A DNA stretch of 64,000 nt, from the NCBI RefSeq assembly GCF_001005825.1, contig NZ_LBHV01000009.1, positions 124,001-188,000 on the forward strand. The letters run 5' to 3'. Below, piece by piece: positions 25,219 to 33,754 of the stretch. The notes below the pieces were generated by a model, which was not told where the DNA came from, did no database searches, and saw nothing but the letters and a program-made list of their open reading frames with translations. This DNA is from Rhizobium sp. LC145 (lineage in GTDB: Bacteria > Pseudomonadota > Alphaproteobacteria > Rhizobiales > Rhizobiaceae). The translations under genes and the position numbers were made by a program. Within the stretch, counting starts at the first letter, position 1, and the number at the start of each line of letters is the position of its first letter.

Positions 25219-26229
25219 TTACTTGCGGGCGGCGTCCAGTTCCTTGAAGAGAAGCGAGACGGTTTCGGCGCCGATCTCGGCGCTGAACTTGTCGATCAGC
25301 GGCTTCACGGCATCGCGCAGTTTCTGCGTCTCTTCCGGGCTCAGTTCGTCGACCTGCATGCCCGTTGCCTTGATCTCCTCAATCGCCTTGGAATCTGCTT
25401 CGCGCGAGACCTGGCGCTGGAAGTCGCGGGCTTCGGTCGCCGCCGACTGGAGAACAGCTTTTTCCTCATCGTTGAGGCCGTCCCAGAACTTCTTGCTGAT
25501 CAGCACGACCTGCGGATTGTACTGGTGACGGCTAAGCGTCATGTACTTTTGAACTTCATAGAACTTGGCATTGATGATGTTGGCGGCCGGGTTTTCCTGG
25601 CCGTCCACCGTGCCGGTTTCGAGCGCGGTGTAGAGTTCCGTGTAAGGCAGCGGCACGGCATTGGCGCCGAGACCGTTGAACAGCTCGATCGGGATAGGCG
25701 ACTGAAGCGTGCGGATCTTCAGGCCTTTGATGTCTTCGAGCTTGGTGACCGCATGGCGGTTGTTCGTCAGGTTGCGGAAGCCGAGTTCCCAATAGGCGAG
25801 GCCGACAAGACCGGTGTCGGGAAGCTTCTGAAGGAGGCTCTCGCCGAACGGGCCGTCCATCACCTTGTCGGCTTCCTCGCCGCTGTTGAACAGGAACGGC
25901 AGGTCGACGGCGCCGAAGGCCTTGACGTTGCTGGCCAGGATGCCGGCGTTAAGCACCAGCATTTCGACCACGCCGCCCTGCAGCGCCGAGACGGTCTGCA
26001 CGTCGCCGCCGAGGACGCCGCCGGGGAAGAGCTTGACCTCGATCTTGCCGCCGCTCTTCTCCTTGACGATCTCGGCGAATTTCTCCATGCCGGTGACCTG
26101 CGGATGGCCCTTGTTGTTGGCCGCCGCGAATTTCAGCGTATGCGAGCCTATTTCGGCAGATGCGGTGCCCGCCAGCAGCAGAGCCGGCAAGGCGAGCCCC
26201 AGCGCCAGTTTCTTCATCGTATTGAACAT
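25219..26229 (-). CDS. TRAP transporter substrate-binding protein (DctP type)
   Basis: This 336-residue periplasmic protein has a signal peptide (LALGLALPALLLAGTASA). The DctP fold is shown by HTLKFAAANNKGHPQVTGME, FPGGVLGGDVQTVSALQGG and the hallmark arginine region in LKIRTLQSPI, which salt-bridges the substrate carboxylate. TRAP binding proteins take organic acids; linkage to aroE and quiC points to quinate, shikimate or 3-dehydroshikimate. Confidence 0.9.
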   Translation of the reverse strand: MFNTMKKLALGLALPALLLAGTASAEIGSHTLKFAAANNKGHPQVTGMEKFAEIVKEKSGGKIEVKLFPGGVLGGDVQTVSALQGGVVEMLVLNAGILASNVKAFGAVDLPFLFNSGEEADKVMDGPFGESLLQKLPDTGLVGLAYWELGFRNLTNNRHAVTKLEDIKGLKIRTLQSPIPIELFNGLGANAVPLPYTELYTALETGTVDGQENPAANIINAKFYEVQKYMTLSRHQYNPQVVLISKKFWDGLNDEEKAVLQSAATEARDFQRQVSREADSKAIEEIKATGMQVDELSPEETQKLRDAVKPLIDKFSAEIGAETVSLLFKELDAARK

Positions 26230-26292
26230 GCTTTCCTCCCAGATTTGGCCGTTTTCCGGCCGGTTGAAATCGGTTGTTCTCTCCTTTCGCCC

Positions 26293-27573
26293 TCAATGTC
26301 CGAACCAGGCGACCGGCACGGTCACCAGTTGCGGGAAGAGGACGAGAAGGAAGAGGACGATCAGTTCGGCGATCATGAAGGGCATCACACCCTTCATGAG
26401 ATTTTCCATCGACAGCTTGGCGACACCGCAGATGACGTTGAGCACGGTGCCGACCGGCGGCGTGATGAGACCGATCGAATTGTTGATGATGAACAGCACG
26501 CCGAAATAGACCGGGTCGATGCCCGCTTGCTTGATGATCGGCATCAGCACCGGCGTCATCACAAGGATGGTCGGGGTCATGTCCATGGCGGTGCCGACGA
26601 GCACGATAAGCACCATGATCGCGATCAGCAGCAGCGTCTGGTTGTCCATCAGCGGCTCGAGGAGACTGACGAGATCGCCCGGGACGTCGGCAACCGTGAT
26701 CAACCAGGCCGAAACGGCGGCGCAAGCGACAAGGAACATGACGACAGCGGTGATCTTCGCGGCTGAGACGAAGACCGGGAAGAGCTGTGAAGGCGGCAGC
26801 TCGCGGTAGATGACCATCGAGACGAACAGCGAATAGACGGCCGCCACGACGCCGGCCTCGGTCGGCGTGAAGACGCCGAACTTCAGCCCGACGATGATGA
26901 TGACCGGCAGCATCAGCGCCCAGGCGGCATCCAGGAATGCCTTGAGCCGAACCTCCCTGCTCTGTCTTGCCGGCAGCTCGAACTGCTCCTTGCGGGCGAT
27001 GATCATCCAGGTGATGCAGAGTGCAGCGGCGATCAACAGGCCAGGCACGATGCCGGCGAGGAAGAGCTTGGTGATCGAGACGCCGCCGACGACGCCATAA
27101 AGAATGAAGCCGATCGAGGGTGGAATGATCGGGCCGATGACCGAGGCGGATGCAAGAAGACCGCCGCTGCGGGCCGGATCATGGCCGGATTTCAGCATCA
27201 TGGGAAAGAGCAGCGCGCCGAGAGCCGCGGCATCGGCCACGGCCGAGCCGGAAAGGCTCGACAGCACACAGGCCGCGAAGATCGCCACGAAGCCGAGGCC
27301 GCCGCGAAGATGGCCTACAAGCGCCATGGCGAGATTGACGATCCGCTTCGAAAGTCCGCCGGTGTTCATCACCTCGCCGGCGAGCAAGAAGAAGGGCACG
27401 GCCATCAGCGGGAAGCTGTCTGCGCCGTTCAGTACGTTCTGCGCGACGATCTGCGCGTCGAAGATGTCCATGTACATCATCAGCGCGACACCGCTGAGGA
27501 TGAGCGCAAAGGCGATCGGCACGCCGAGCGCCATGGGACCGAGAAGAGCGCCGAGGAAGATCGTAAGCGTCAT
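26293..27573 (-). CDS. TRAP transporter large permease (DctM type)
   Basis: This 426-residue inner-membrane protein has about 12 hydrophobic segments. It starts at the ATG 27573, with GGGGAG upstream; the open frame to 27636 overlaps the dctQ gene end. It contains DctM features such as FFLLAGEVMNTGGLSKRIVN, GPIIPPSIGFILYGVVGGVS and GLITPPVGTVLNVICGVAKL. It uses the sodium gradient to import substrate delivered by the binding protein. Confidence 0.92.
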   Translation of the reverse strand: MTLTIFLGALLGPMALGVPIAFALILSGVALMMYMDIFDAQIVAQNVLNGADSFPLMAVPFFLLAGEVMNTGGLSKRIVNLAMALVGHLRGGLGFVAIFAACVLSSLSGSAVADAAALGALLFPMMLKSGHDPARSGGLLASASVIGPIIPPSIGFILYGVVGGVSITKLFLAGIVPGLLIAAALCITWMIIARKEQFELPARQSREVRLKAFLDAAWALMLPVIIIVGLKFGVFTPTEAGVVAAVYSLFVSMVIYRELPPSQLFPVFVSAAKITAVVMFLVACAAVSAWLITVADVPGDLVSLLEPLMDNQTLLLIAIMVLIVLVGTAMDMTPTILVMTPVLMPIIKQAGIDPVYFGVLFIINNSIGLITPPVGTVLNVICGVAKLSMENLMKGVMPFMIAELIVLFLLVLFPQLVTVPVAWFGH

Positions 27574-27586
27574 CTTGCGTCTCCCC

Positions 27587-28144
27587 TCAGGCCTTGGTCG
27601 CGCCGGAGGCGGTGGCCGCCGCATCGGGATGGGCAATCTCTTCCTCGCTATCGCGGACGAGTTGCGCCGTTGCCAGATCGATGCGGCCGGTCGCCACCTG
27701 GAACATGTCCCAGAGAATGATCAGGAAAGTCGGAATGCCGAAGGCGAGCCCGGCGCCATAGAACCAGCCCATTGAAATGCCGGTCGCCGGCATGCCGGCC
27801 GGCAGATTGATGAGGGTCTGGGTCCAGCTTCCGCTGATCATCAGCCAGGTGGCGATCAGCATCAGTCCCTGTCCGAGCAGCACGGCGATCCGTGCACTGC
27901 GCGGTGGCAACCGCTTGAGAAGCGAATCGACACCGAGATGCCCGTGCTCTCGCATCGCGACTACAGCGCCGAGAAAGGTCAGCCAGACGAAGAAGACGCG
28001 GGAAAGTTCCTCGGAAGTGGTGATGCCTTGATTGAAGGCATAACGAAGGATCACATTCCCGAAGACGAGAACGATCATTGCAGCCAGAAGCAGCGCGATG
28101 GCGACCTTCAGGGCGAGGAAGTAGAAATCGATAATTCGTGTCAT
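27587..28144 (-). CDS. TRAP transporter small permease (DctQ type)
   Basis: This 185-residue protein has four predicted helices and the DctQ signature AFNQGITTSEELSRVFFVWL (residues about 36-55), followed by FLGAVVAMREHGHLGVDSLL. It is the first gene of the minus-strand operon dctQ-dctM-dctP-aroE-quiC. The TetR gene is divergent across a 297-base region with a palindrome. Confidence 0.92.
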   Translation of the reverse strand: MTRIIDFYFLALKVAIALLLAAMIVLVFGNVILRYAFNQGITTSEELSRVFFVWLTFLGAVVAMREHGHLGVDSLLKRLPPRSARIAVLLGQGLMLIATWLMISGSWTQTLINLPAGMPATGISMGWFYGAGLAFGIPTFLIILWDMFQVATGRIDLATAQLVRDSEEEIAHPDAAATASGATKA

Positions 28145-28281
28145 GTCCGGCAGTCCTCCCGAGGCCTTGTTAGGGATGGCGAAATGGCAACTGCGAAACA
28201 GTCGCCCTTTGACCTACCTTGACAAGATGCCCTCCGTCACCGGTCGCCTCCTCAGGAACCGGCTGACATCTCATCAAAATG

Positions 28282-28297
28282 TACGAACTAGTGAGTA
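28282..28297. promoter_or_regulatory. Palindromic TetR-type operator between dctQ and the TetR gene
   Basis: TACGAACTAGTGAGTA is a 16-base dyad of the form TAC-NN-ACTAGT-NN-GTA centred on ACTAGT. It lies 138 bases from the dctQ start and about 145 from the TetR start. TetR-family repressors typically bind such 15-20-base dyads in divergent promoter regions. Confidence 0.55.
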
Positions 28298-28441
28298 TGT
28301 CAAGCGGCATCTATTGAAAGCTATCGGTAAGCCCGCTATGACTTTGGAAAAGATGCAGAAAATAAAGAGTGAGCAGATTCAGGCTCGCCGGCATCTCTCG
28401 ACCGAAGGCAGGCGACAGGCAAAACGAAAGCGGCGTTGAGG

Positions 28442-29095
28442 ATGGCGGCGAAGCGCGAGAACGGCAGAAAAAACGATCCGCAACGCACCCAGGAGGACAT
28501 TCTGGACGTCGCTACGGAGGAGTTCGCCACGCACGGCCTGGCCGGCGGGCGGGTCGATGCGATCGCCGAAAAGACCCGTACCTCCAAACGGATGATCTAT
28601 TATTATTTCGGGAGCAAGGAAGGGCTCTACCTCGCCGTCCTCGAGCGTTCCTACCGCAAGATCCGCACGCTGGAAGCCGATCTCGAGCTCGCCAACCTGC
28701 CGCCGGAAGAGGCGCTCCGGACGCTGATCTCGACGACTTTCGACCATGACGAGGCCAATCCCGAATTCGTGCGCCTCGTCAGCATCGAGAATATCCACCA
28801 TGCGGCGCATATGCTGCGCTCGGAAGCGATCCGTGACCTGAACGTCTCTGTGATCGAGATGATCGAAGCCATCATCCGGCGAGGCGTGGCCGAAGGCACG
28901 TTCTTGCGGGACGCCGATCCCGTCGACATTCATATGCTGATCAGCGCCTTCTGCTTTTTCCGGGTGTCGAACAGGTATACGTTCGGGACGATCTTCCGCC
29001 GCGATCTTTCCGCTCCGGAATTCTACGATCGCCACAAAAAATTGATCTCTGACGCGGTGATCAGCTACCTCACCGCCCCGGAGCCAGATCGCTGA
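28442..29095 (+). CDS. TetR-family regulator of the adjacent TRAP/shikimate operon
   Basis: About 217 residues from the ATG at 28442 (the TTG at 28436 is also in frame). The N-terminal helix-turn-helix (DILDVATEEFATHGLAGGRV then DAIAEKTRTSKRMIYYYFGS, about residues 17-62) is textbook TetR, followed by a helical ligand-binding domain. It is divergent from the dctQMP-aroE-quiC operon and is the obvious candidate for its repressor, with a shikimate-pathway acid as inducer (inference). It ends 31 bases from the convergent phosphatase gene. Confidence 0.9.
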   Translation: MAAKRENGRKNDPQRTQEDILDVATEEFATHGLAGGRVDAIAEKTRTSKRMIYYYFGSKEGLYLAVLERSYRKIRTLEADLELANLPPEEALRTLISTTFDHDEANPEFVRLVSIENIHHAAHMLRSEAIRDLNVSVIEMIEAIIRRGVAEGTFLRDADPVDIHMLISAFCFFRVSNRYTFGTIFRRDLSAPEFYDRHKKLISDAVISYLTAPEPDR

Positions 29096-29126
29096 ACACA
29101 GCGTCTTTTATCATGCCAGGTCGGGC

Positions 29127-29726
29127 TCAGTCCGGTGCGTCGAGCAGCGGCGCGAATGTGGTGGCGTTGAAGACTTCGAGCCTCGCGTCGTCCTTCGGGA
29201 AAGCGAGGATCGTGAGGCTTGCGGGGCCGGCCGGGATGATGCGGGCCGGCGGGAGCCCGAGCGCGCCGTCGAGCGCGGCGCGTATCACGCCACCATGGCA
29301 GACGAGCAAGACGGTCTCTTCCTTCGCTTCGATCGCGCGCTTCATTGCGCGCCCGACACGGGCGCGGAAATCGGCCCAGATTTCCCCGTTTTCCGGGGCG
29401 AAGGTTCCGGCCCGCCAGCCTGCATAGTCGTCCGGTGTCTCCGCCAGCAAGTGTGCGATCTTAGCGCCCGTCCACGCTCCGACATTCTGCTCGCGCAGCA
29501 GGGGTTCCCTGATCGCATCCGGATAGCCGAGCAATGCAGCGGTCCTTGCCGCGCGGTTCAGGTCGGATGTGAGAACGAGGTCGGGATTGTAGGTCGCGAT
29601 CATCGGGCCCAGCGCGCAGGCCTGTTGCTCGCCCCGTTGCGAAAGTCCGATATCGGCCTGGCCTTGCAGGCGGCGGACAGCGTTCCATTCGCTTTCGCCG
29701 TGTCGCACCAATAGAATGCGTTTCAT
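29127..29726 (-). CDS. Histidine phosphatase (phosphoglycerate-mutase-like)
   Basis: This 199-residue protein has the catalytic RHG motif at residues 8-10 (LLVRHGESEWN), the supporting arginine in LTSDLNRAARTAAL and the second histidine in LLVCHGGVIRAAL. It belongs to branch 1 of the histidine phosphatases. It overlaps the preceding ABC ATPase gene by 4 bases, so it is the last gene of an operon with an importer and an RpiR regulator. It may dephosphorylate an imported phosphorylated sugar or related compound. Confidence 0.88.
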   Translation of the reverse strand: MKRILLVRHGESEWNAVRRLQGQADIGLSQRGEQQACALGPMIATYNPDLVLTSDLNRAARTAALLGYPDAIREPLLREQNVGAWTGAKIAHLLAETPDDYAGWRAGTFAPENGEIWADFRARVGRAMKRAIEAKEETVLLVCHGGVIRAALDGALGLPPARIIPAGPASLTILAFPKDDARLEVFNATTFAPLLDAPD

Positions 29727-30763
29727 GAAATACGGTTTCCTTCCCTATCGAAAATCGCCGCCGGCGCGGCTGGCAGGCGAAAGTGCAGCTCCGGCGGAAT
29801 TCGGTTCGCGTCGTCCGAAATCGCGGTGATCCGGATGCCGTCGGCGATGCCGGTCACCAGGCGGCGGCCGGCCATGGGCACGATTTCGGCAAGTGTAAGG
29901 GTCAGCGTGCGCGGGTCTGGCTTATCGACCAGATAGATCGTCTCGGGGCGCACCATGGCGTGTCCCGTGACATTGGGCAGGCCCGGGTCGGGCATGGTGC
30001 CGAACCATTTGCCGTCGGCTATCGGAATGAGATTGGCCGGCGGCGTGCCGACGAAGCCGGCGACGAAAGCCGAAGACGGGTCTGCAAGCAGGCGTTCGGG
30101 CGCATCGAACTGTTCGATCCGCCCTCGGTTCATCACCGCCACATGCGTCGCCATCGTCATCGCCTCGACCTGATCATGCGTGACGTAGACGGAGGTGGCG
30201 CCGCTTGCGGCATGGACCTTCAGGAGCTCCAGCCGCATCTCGACGCGCAGCGTGGCGTCGAGATTGGATAGCGGTTCATCAAAGAGCATGATCCTCGGCC
30301 GGGGAGCGATCATGCGGGCCAGCGCCACGCGCTGCTGCTGGCCGCCGGAGATCTCGCCGGGATAGCGGTCGGCGAATTGCGAAATGCCGAGCATTTCCAT
30401 GGCGGCCGTGATCCGGCTTCGTCGTTCCTCAGGGGGAATTTTTGCCACCTTGAGGGGCCATTCGATATTGCCGGCCACCGTCATGTGCGGCCAGAGGGCA
30501 TAGGACTGGAAGACGAGGCCGGCATTGCGTCTGGCGGGCGGAAGGGCGAAGCCGGATTGACCGTCGGCCACGAGGGTGTCGCCGAAGCGGATTTGTCCGC
30601 CGGTCGGCTGGTCGAGCCCCGCCAGCATGCGCAGCATGGTGCTTTTGCCGCAGCCGGACGGGCCGAGCAGCACCAGGAAGGCGCCCTCCGGCACCGAGAA
30701 GCTGACGTCGTCGACGGCATTGGTGCCTGCGAATGATTTGAAGACCTGGTTGAGCGAAATCAC
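29723..30763 (-). CDS. ABC transporter ATP-binding protein (AfuC/FbpC type)
   Basis: This 346-residue ATPase has Walker A GPSGCGKST at 34-42, signature EISGGQQQRVALAR and Walker B IMLFDEPLSNLDA. A C-terminal TOBE-like regulatory domain follows from about residue 240 (VRPETIYLVDKP). This type serves iron(III), sulfate/molybdate, putrescine or, as in AfuABC, sugar-phosphate importers. The operon partners favour the last (see findings). Confidence 0.9.
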   Translation of the reverse strand: MISLNQVFKSFAGTNAVDDVSFSVPEGAFLVLLGPSGCGKSTMLRMLAGLDQPTGGQIRFGDTLVADGQSGFALPPARRNAGLVFQSYALWPHMTVAGNIEWPLKVAKIPPEERRSRITAAMEMLGISQFADRYPGEISGGQQQRVALARMIAPRPRIMLFDEPLSNLDATLRVEMRLELLKVHAASGATSVYVTHDQVEAMTMATHVAVMNRGRIEQFDAPERLLADPSSAFVAGFVGTPPANLIPIADGKWFGTMPDPGLPNVTGHAMVRPETIYLVDKPDPRTLTLTLAEIVPMAGRRLVTGIADGIRITAISDDANRIPPELHFRLPAAPAAIFDREGNRIS

Positions 30764-30774
30764 GGGGCGGAGCC

Positions 30775-32508
30775 TCAGGCAAAGTTCTGACGCCGGCGGC
30801 CGTGCAGCAGCGTGGCGGCGCCGGTGGCCAGCATGGAGATGACGAGAATGACGAGTGTGACCGCGTTGGCGAACTGGTGAAAGCCGTCCGAGGCATAGCT
30901 GTAGGATAGGACCGCCAGCATCGGTGACGTCGGTGTATAGAGCAGGATGGTGATCGCCAGGTCGCCGATGACATTGACGAAGGAGATCAGCAGGCCGGCC
31001 GCAAGCCCGCGGATGGCAAGCGGCAGGGTGATCGCTCCCAGTCGGCGGAAGAACCCCGCGCCGGTCATGCGGGCGGCCTCGTCGATGTCGCCGGAGATCT
31101 GTGCCACGGTTGCCCGCCCGGTCTGCACCGCGAAAGGCAGCATGGCGGCGGTCAGTGCGAGCGCGAGCAGCAGCTTCGTGCCATAGAGCGCCGGCAGCGG
31201 GCCGATCGGGGCGCCGTAGAGAGCTATGTAGGCGGCGGCGAAGGCGATGCCGGGCAAAAGCATTGGCAGAAAGCTCATCTGAGACACCAGATTGCTCAGC
31301 ACCGGCACTTTCTGGCGGGTGAGCGCGACCGCGATGAGAATGCCGAGAAGATTAGCGGCGACAGCTACGATCGCTCCGAGCATCACCGTCGTCGTGAGCG
31401 CGGAGATCAGTTGCGGGTTGTGGAAAATCCCGGGCTGGCCGCGGGCGAAAGCGGGATCGGAGTGGCCGATCCAGTAATGCAGTGACCAGCCCGAGAAGAG
31501 CGACAACGATGACGGAGCAAGGCTTGCGGCAAGCAGAAGCAGGATTGGCAGGATGGTGGTGAGGATGCAGATGGCCCATGCAAGTATCGCCAACGGCAGC
31601 CTTGCGCCGCCAAGGGAGAAGCGGCGCGGCCTGGCCCCCTTGCCGCTGATGGTGGCGAAGCTGCGCCGGCTGTTCAGGATCCGGTTGCCAAATCCCAGAA
31701 AAACCGCGGAGATTGTGATCAGCAGGATGGCGAGCACGTAGCCACGTTCCGTCTGGCCGATCTCGATCATGCCGAACAGACGGGTCGATAGGGTCTGCAT
31801 GCGAACGGGCAGACCGAGCAGGGCAGGGGCCGCGAAGTTCGACACTGCGCCTGCGAAAGCGAGCGAGCCGCCCGCGATGATGGCCGGGGCGACCACCGGC
31901 AGGACGATGCCCAGCAGGATGCGCTTGCGCGAGGCTCCGGTCATCTGCGCCGCCTCGACGAGATCGCCGTTGACCGTGGCGAGCGCTGCGGCGATGACGG
32001 TGAAGGCAAGCGCATAGTAGTGGGCGATGAGTACGATGATCGTCGGCACCATGCCCCAGGAAAGCCAGTCGGGTACGCTGAAACCGAGACCTTCGAGCAG
32101 CCCGCCCCCGCCACCGACACGGCCGTTGCGGAAGACGCTGCCCCAGGCGAGCGCGGTCGCGAAACTCGGGATCATGAATGGAAGGGTGGCCATGAAGGCG
32201 ACGGCTGGTCGGCCGGGAATATCGGTCATCACCACCAGCCAGGCGAGGAAGCCGCCAAGCAGCACGCAACCGGCGGCAACTCCCAGCCCGATGATCATGG
32301 TATTGGCGGTCGGGCGCCAGAACAGGTTTTGGGAAAGGCGGCCCGTAAGCACATCCATCCATGCTGCGGCACCGGATGCAGGCTGCAGGGTCTGGATGAG
32401 GATCGTGACGAGAGGAGCGGCCACCAAAGCGATGAGGATCACGGCCATGGCGATGGTCAGGCCGTGACGTGCGAGGGGCGAGCCCAGGCGGCGAAGCGGG
32501 ATTGTCAT
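30775..32508 (-). CDS. Fused two-domain ABC permease (AfuB/FbpB type)
   Basis: This 577-residue inner-membrane protein has about 12 helices in two homologous halves, each with an EAA coupling loop (LVEAAQMTGASRKRILLGIV near residue 180 and IDEAARMTGAGFFRRLGAIT near 480). The single-chain double permease is characteristic of FbpB/AfuB. It lies between the binding-protein and ATPase genes. Confidence 0.9.
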   Translation of the reverse strand: MTIPLRRLGSPLARHGLTIAMAVILIALVAAPLVTILIQTLQPASGAAAWMDVLTGRLSQNLFWRPTANTMIIGLGVAAGCVLLGGFLAWLVVMTDIPGRPAVAFMATLPFMIPSFATALAWGSVFRNGRVGGGGGLLEGLGFSVPDWLSWGMVPTIIVLIAHYYALAFTVIAAALATVNGDLVEAAQMTGASRKRILLGIVLPVVAPAIIAGGSLAFAGAVSNFAAPALLGLPVRMQTLSTRLFGMIEIGQTERGYVLAILLITISAVFLGFGNRILNSRRSFATISGKGARPRRFSLGGARLPLAILAWAICILTTILPILLLLAASLAPSSLSLFSGWSLHYWIGHSDPAFARGQPGIFHNPQLISALTTTVMLGAIVAVAANLLGILIAVALTRQKVPVLSNLVSQMSFLPMLLPGIAFAAAYIALYGAPIGPLPALYGTKLLLALALTAAMLPFAVQTGRATVAQISGDIDEAARMTGAGFFRRLGAITLPLAIRGLAAGLLISFVNVIGDLAITILLYTPTSPMLAVLSYSYASDGFHQFANAVTLVILVISMLATGAATLLHGRRRQNFA

Positions 32509-32560
32509 GCGGAGCTCCGGAGGAAACGGACGCTTGCGCGCCCGCTCCGCCTATCAGGAT

Positions 32561-33673
32561 TTACTGCAGCGCGAGGATGAAGTCGGCGACTTCGGCACGG
32601 ATCTTTGCCGTCTTGGCGGGGTCGATCTGCCAGCCTTTGAAGTCGGCGAGCGGAACGGCATCGGGATGCGGGGCAATATCCGTGCGGGTCGGCCAGTCGC
32701 CGGCGACATAGAAGGGCTTGAAGCCGTCTCCGCCGGTTTCGCTCTCGTCTCCCATCATGAAGTCGATGGCGAGCCGTGCGGCGGCCGGATTGGCTGCCTT
32801 CGGATTGAGCGCGAGGAAGGCCGGGAAGACGATGCCGTTGGAAGGCTCCACGTCGTTTGCAACCTGCAGCGCCCAGCCTTCGTCCTCGTTGTCGCGACGG
32901 TCGGAATAGCTGGTGAAGCCGATCGGCGGGTTCTGCTGGCCTTTGGCACCGATCGCCTTGTTGACGTCGTCGGTGGAGCCGACGAGCACCAGATCGTTGG
33001 CGAACAGGTCGGCAATGAACTGCTCTCCGGCGTTTTCGACGCCGGCGCCAAGCTTGATCGGCTTGCCGAACGTGGCTTCGTACGCCTTGGCCATGTCGTC
33101 CGACTTCAGCACGAGCTCCGTCATGAGATCGAGATAGTCGCCACGCTGCAGCGGATCGACCATGATCACGCGGCCCTTCCATGCGGGCGTCGTGAGAGCC
33201 CAGATGTTCTTGACCGGCGAGCCGTCCGGATGTGCTTCCTCGTTATACATCAGCACCTTGGTGGAGAGGCGTTGGGCCAGAAGCGGGGATTTGAAGTGTT
33301 CGGGCAGGTCACCGGCGACGCGCGGCGGCACATAGGGTGCAACGAGGTCCTGGCTGAGCAGTTCGGTGAGCACGACCGGGGCATCGGAAATGTAAATGAC
33401 GTCGGCGCCTGCCACGCCGGCGGCGGCCTCGCTCTTGATGCGGGCGATCTGCTCGGTCGACGACATGTCGAAGGTCACCATGTCGATGCCCGGATAGGCG
33501 GTTTCGAAGGCCTTCTCGACGCGGCCGATGCGGCTGGTGAAGGCATAGACCGTCACCTTGGCTTCCTTCTGCGCCTGAGGCAGCAATTCTGCGGTGGATT
33601 GGCTGTCGAGATCTTGGGCATGGGCTGTGGTCGCCAGCGCAAGCGCGCAGAGCGGTGCAAGTATCTTGTACAT
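32561..33673 (-). CDS. ABC substrate-binding protein, iron-transport family fold, probably not for iron
   Basis: This 370-residue protein has a signal peptide (LAPLCALALATTAHAQ). The start at 33673 has GAGGAG upstream. The fold is the SBP_bac_6/AfuA-FbpA type (VTVYAFTSRIGRVEKAFETA and GADVIYISDAPVVLTELLSQ). No paired tyrosines of the classical ferric-binding type are seen, while the operon carries an RpiR regulator and a phosphatase. A phosphorylated sugar or polyol phosphate is therefore a better guess than Fe(III). Confidence 0.85.
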   Translation of the reverse strand: MYKILAPLCALALATTAHAQDLDSQSTAELLPQAQKEAKVTVYAFTSRIGRVEKAFETAYPGIDMVTFDMSSTEQIARIKSEAAAGVAGADVIYISDAPVVLTELLSQDLVAPYVPPRVAGDLPEHFKSPLLAQRLSTKVLMYNEEAHPDGSPVKNIWALTTPAWKGRVIMVDPLQRGDYLDLMTELVLKSDDMAKAYEATFGKPIKLGAGVENAGEQFIADLFANDLVLVGSTDDVNKAIGAKGQQNPPIGFTSYSDRRDNEDEGWALQVANDVEPSNGIVFPAFLALNPKAANPAAARLAIDFMMGDESETGGDGFKPFYVAGDWPTRTDIAPHPDAVPLADFKGWQIDPAKTAKIRAEVADFILALQ

Positions 33674-33736
33674 GGGCGTCTCCTCTTGGGTGGATATATA
33701 GCCCATGTATAGTTTTCTTGCTACATTTTTATGACG

Positions 33737-33752
33737 TGCAAGTTTACTTGCA
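33737..33752. promoter_or_regulatory. Perfect palindrome, likely RpiR operator
   Basis: TGCAAGTTTACTTGCA is a perfect 16-base palindrome with 7-base arms and a 2-base centre. It lies between the rpiR-type gene and the binding-protein gene, about 65 bases upstream of the latter's start. No T-run follows on the minus strand, so it is more likely an operator than a terminator. Confidence 0.6.
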
Positions 33753-33754
33753 AA

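Noticed and set aside
25132..26766. A 544-residue plus-strand frame opposite dctP and dctM
   Set aside because: Antisense shadow with no domain; the TRAP genes are unambiguous.
29723..33673. Ferric iron importer (FbpABC) label
   Set aside because: Fold matches, but no ferric-type tyrosine pair was seen and the operon has an RpiR regulator and a phosphatase, so iron is not the preferred substrate.
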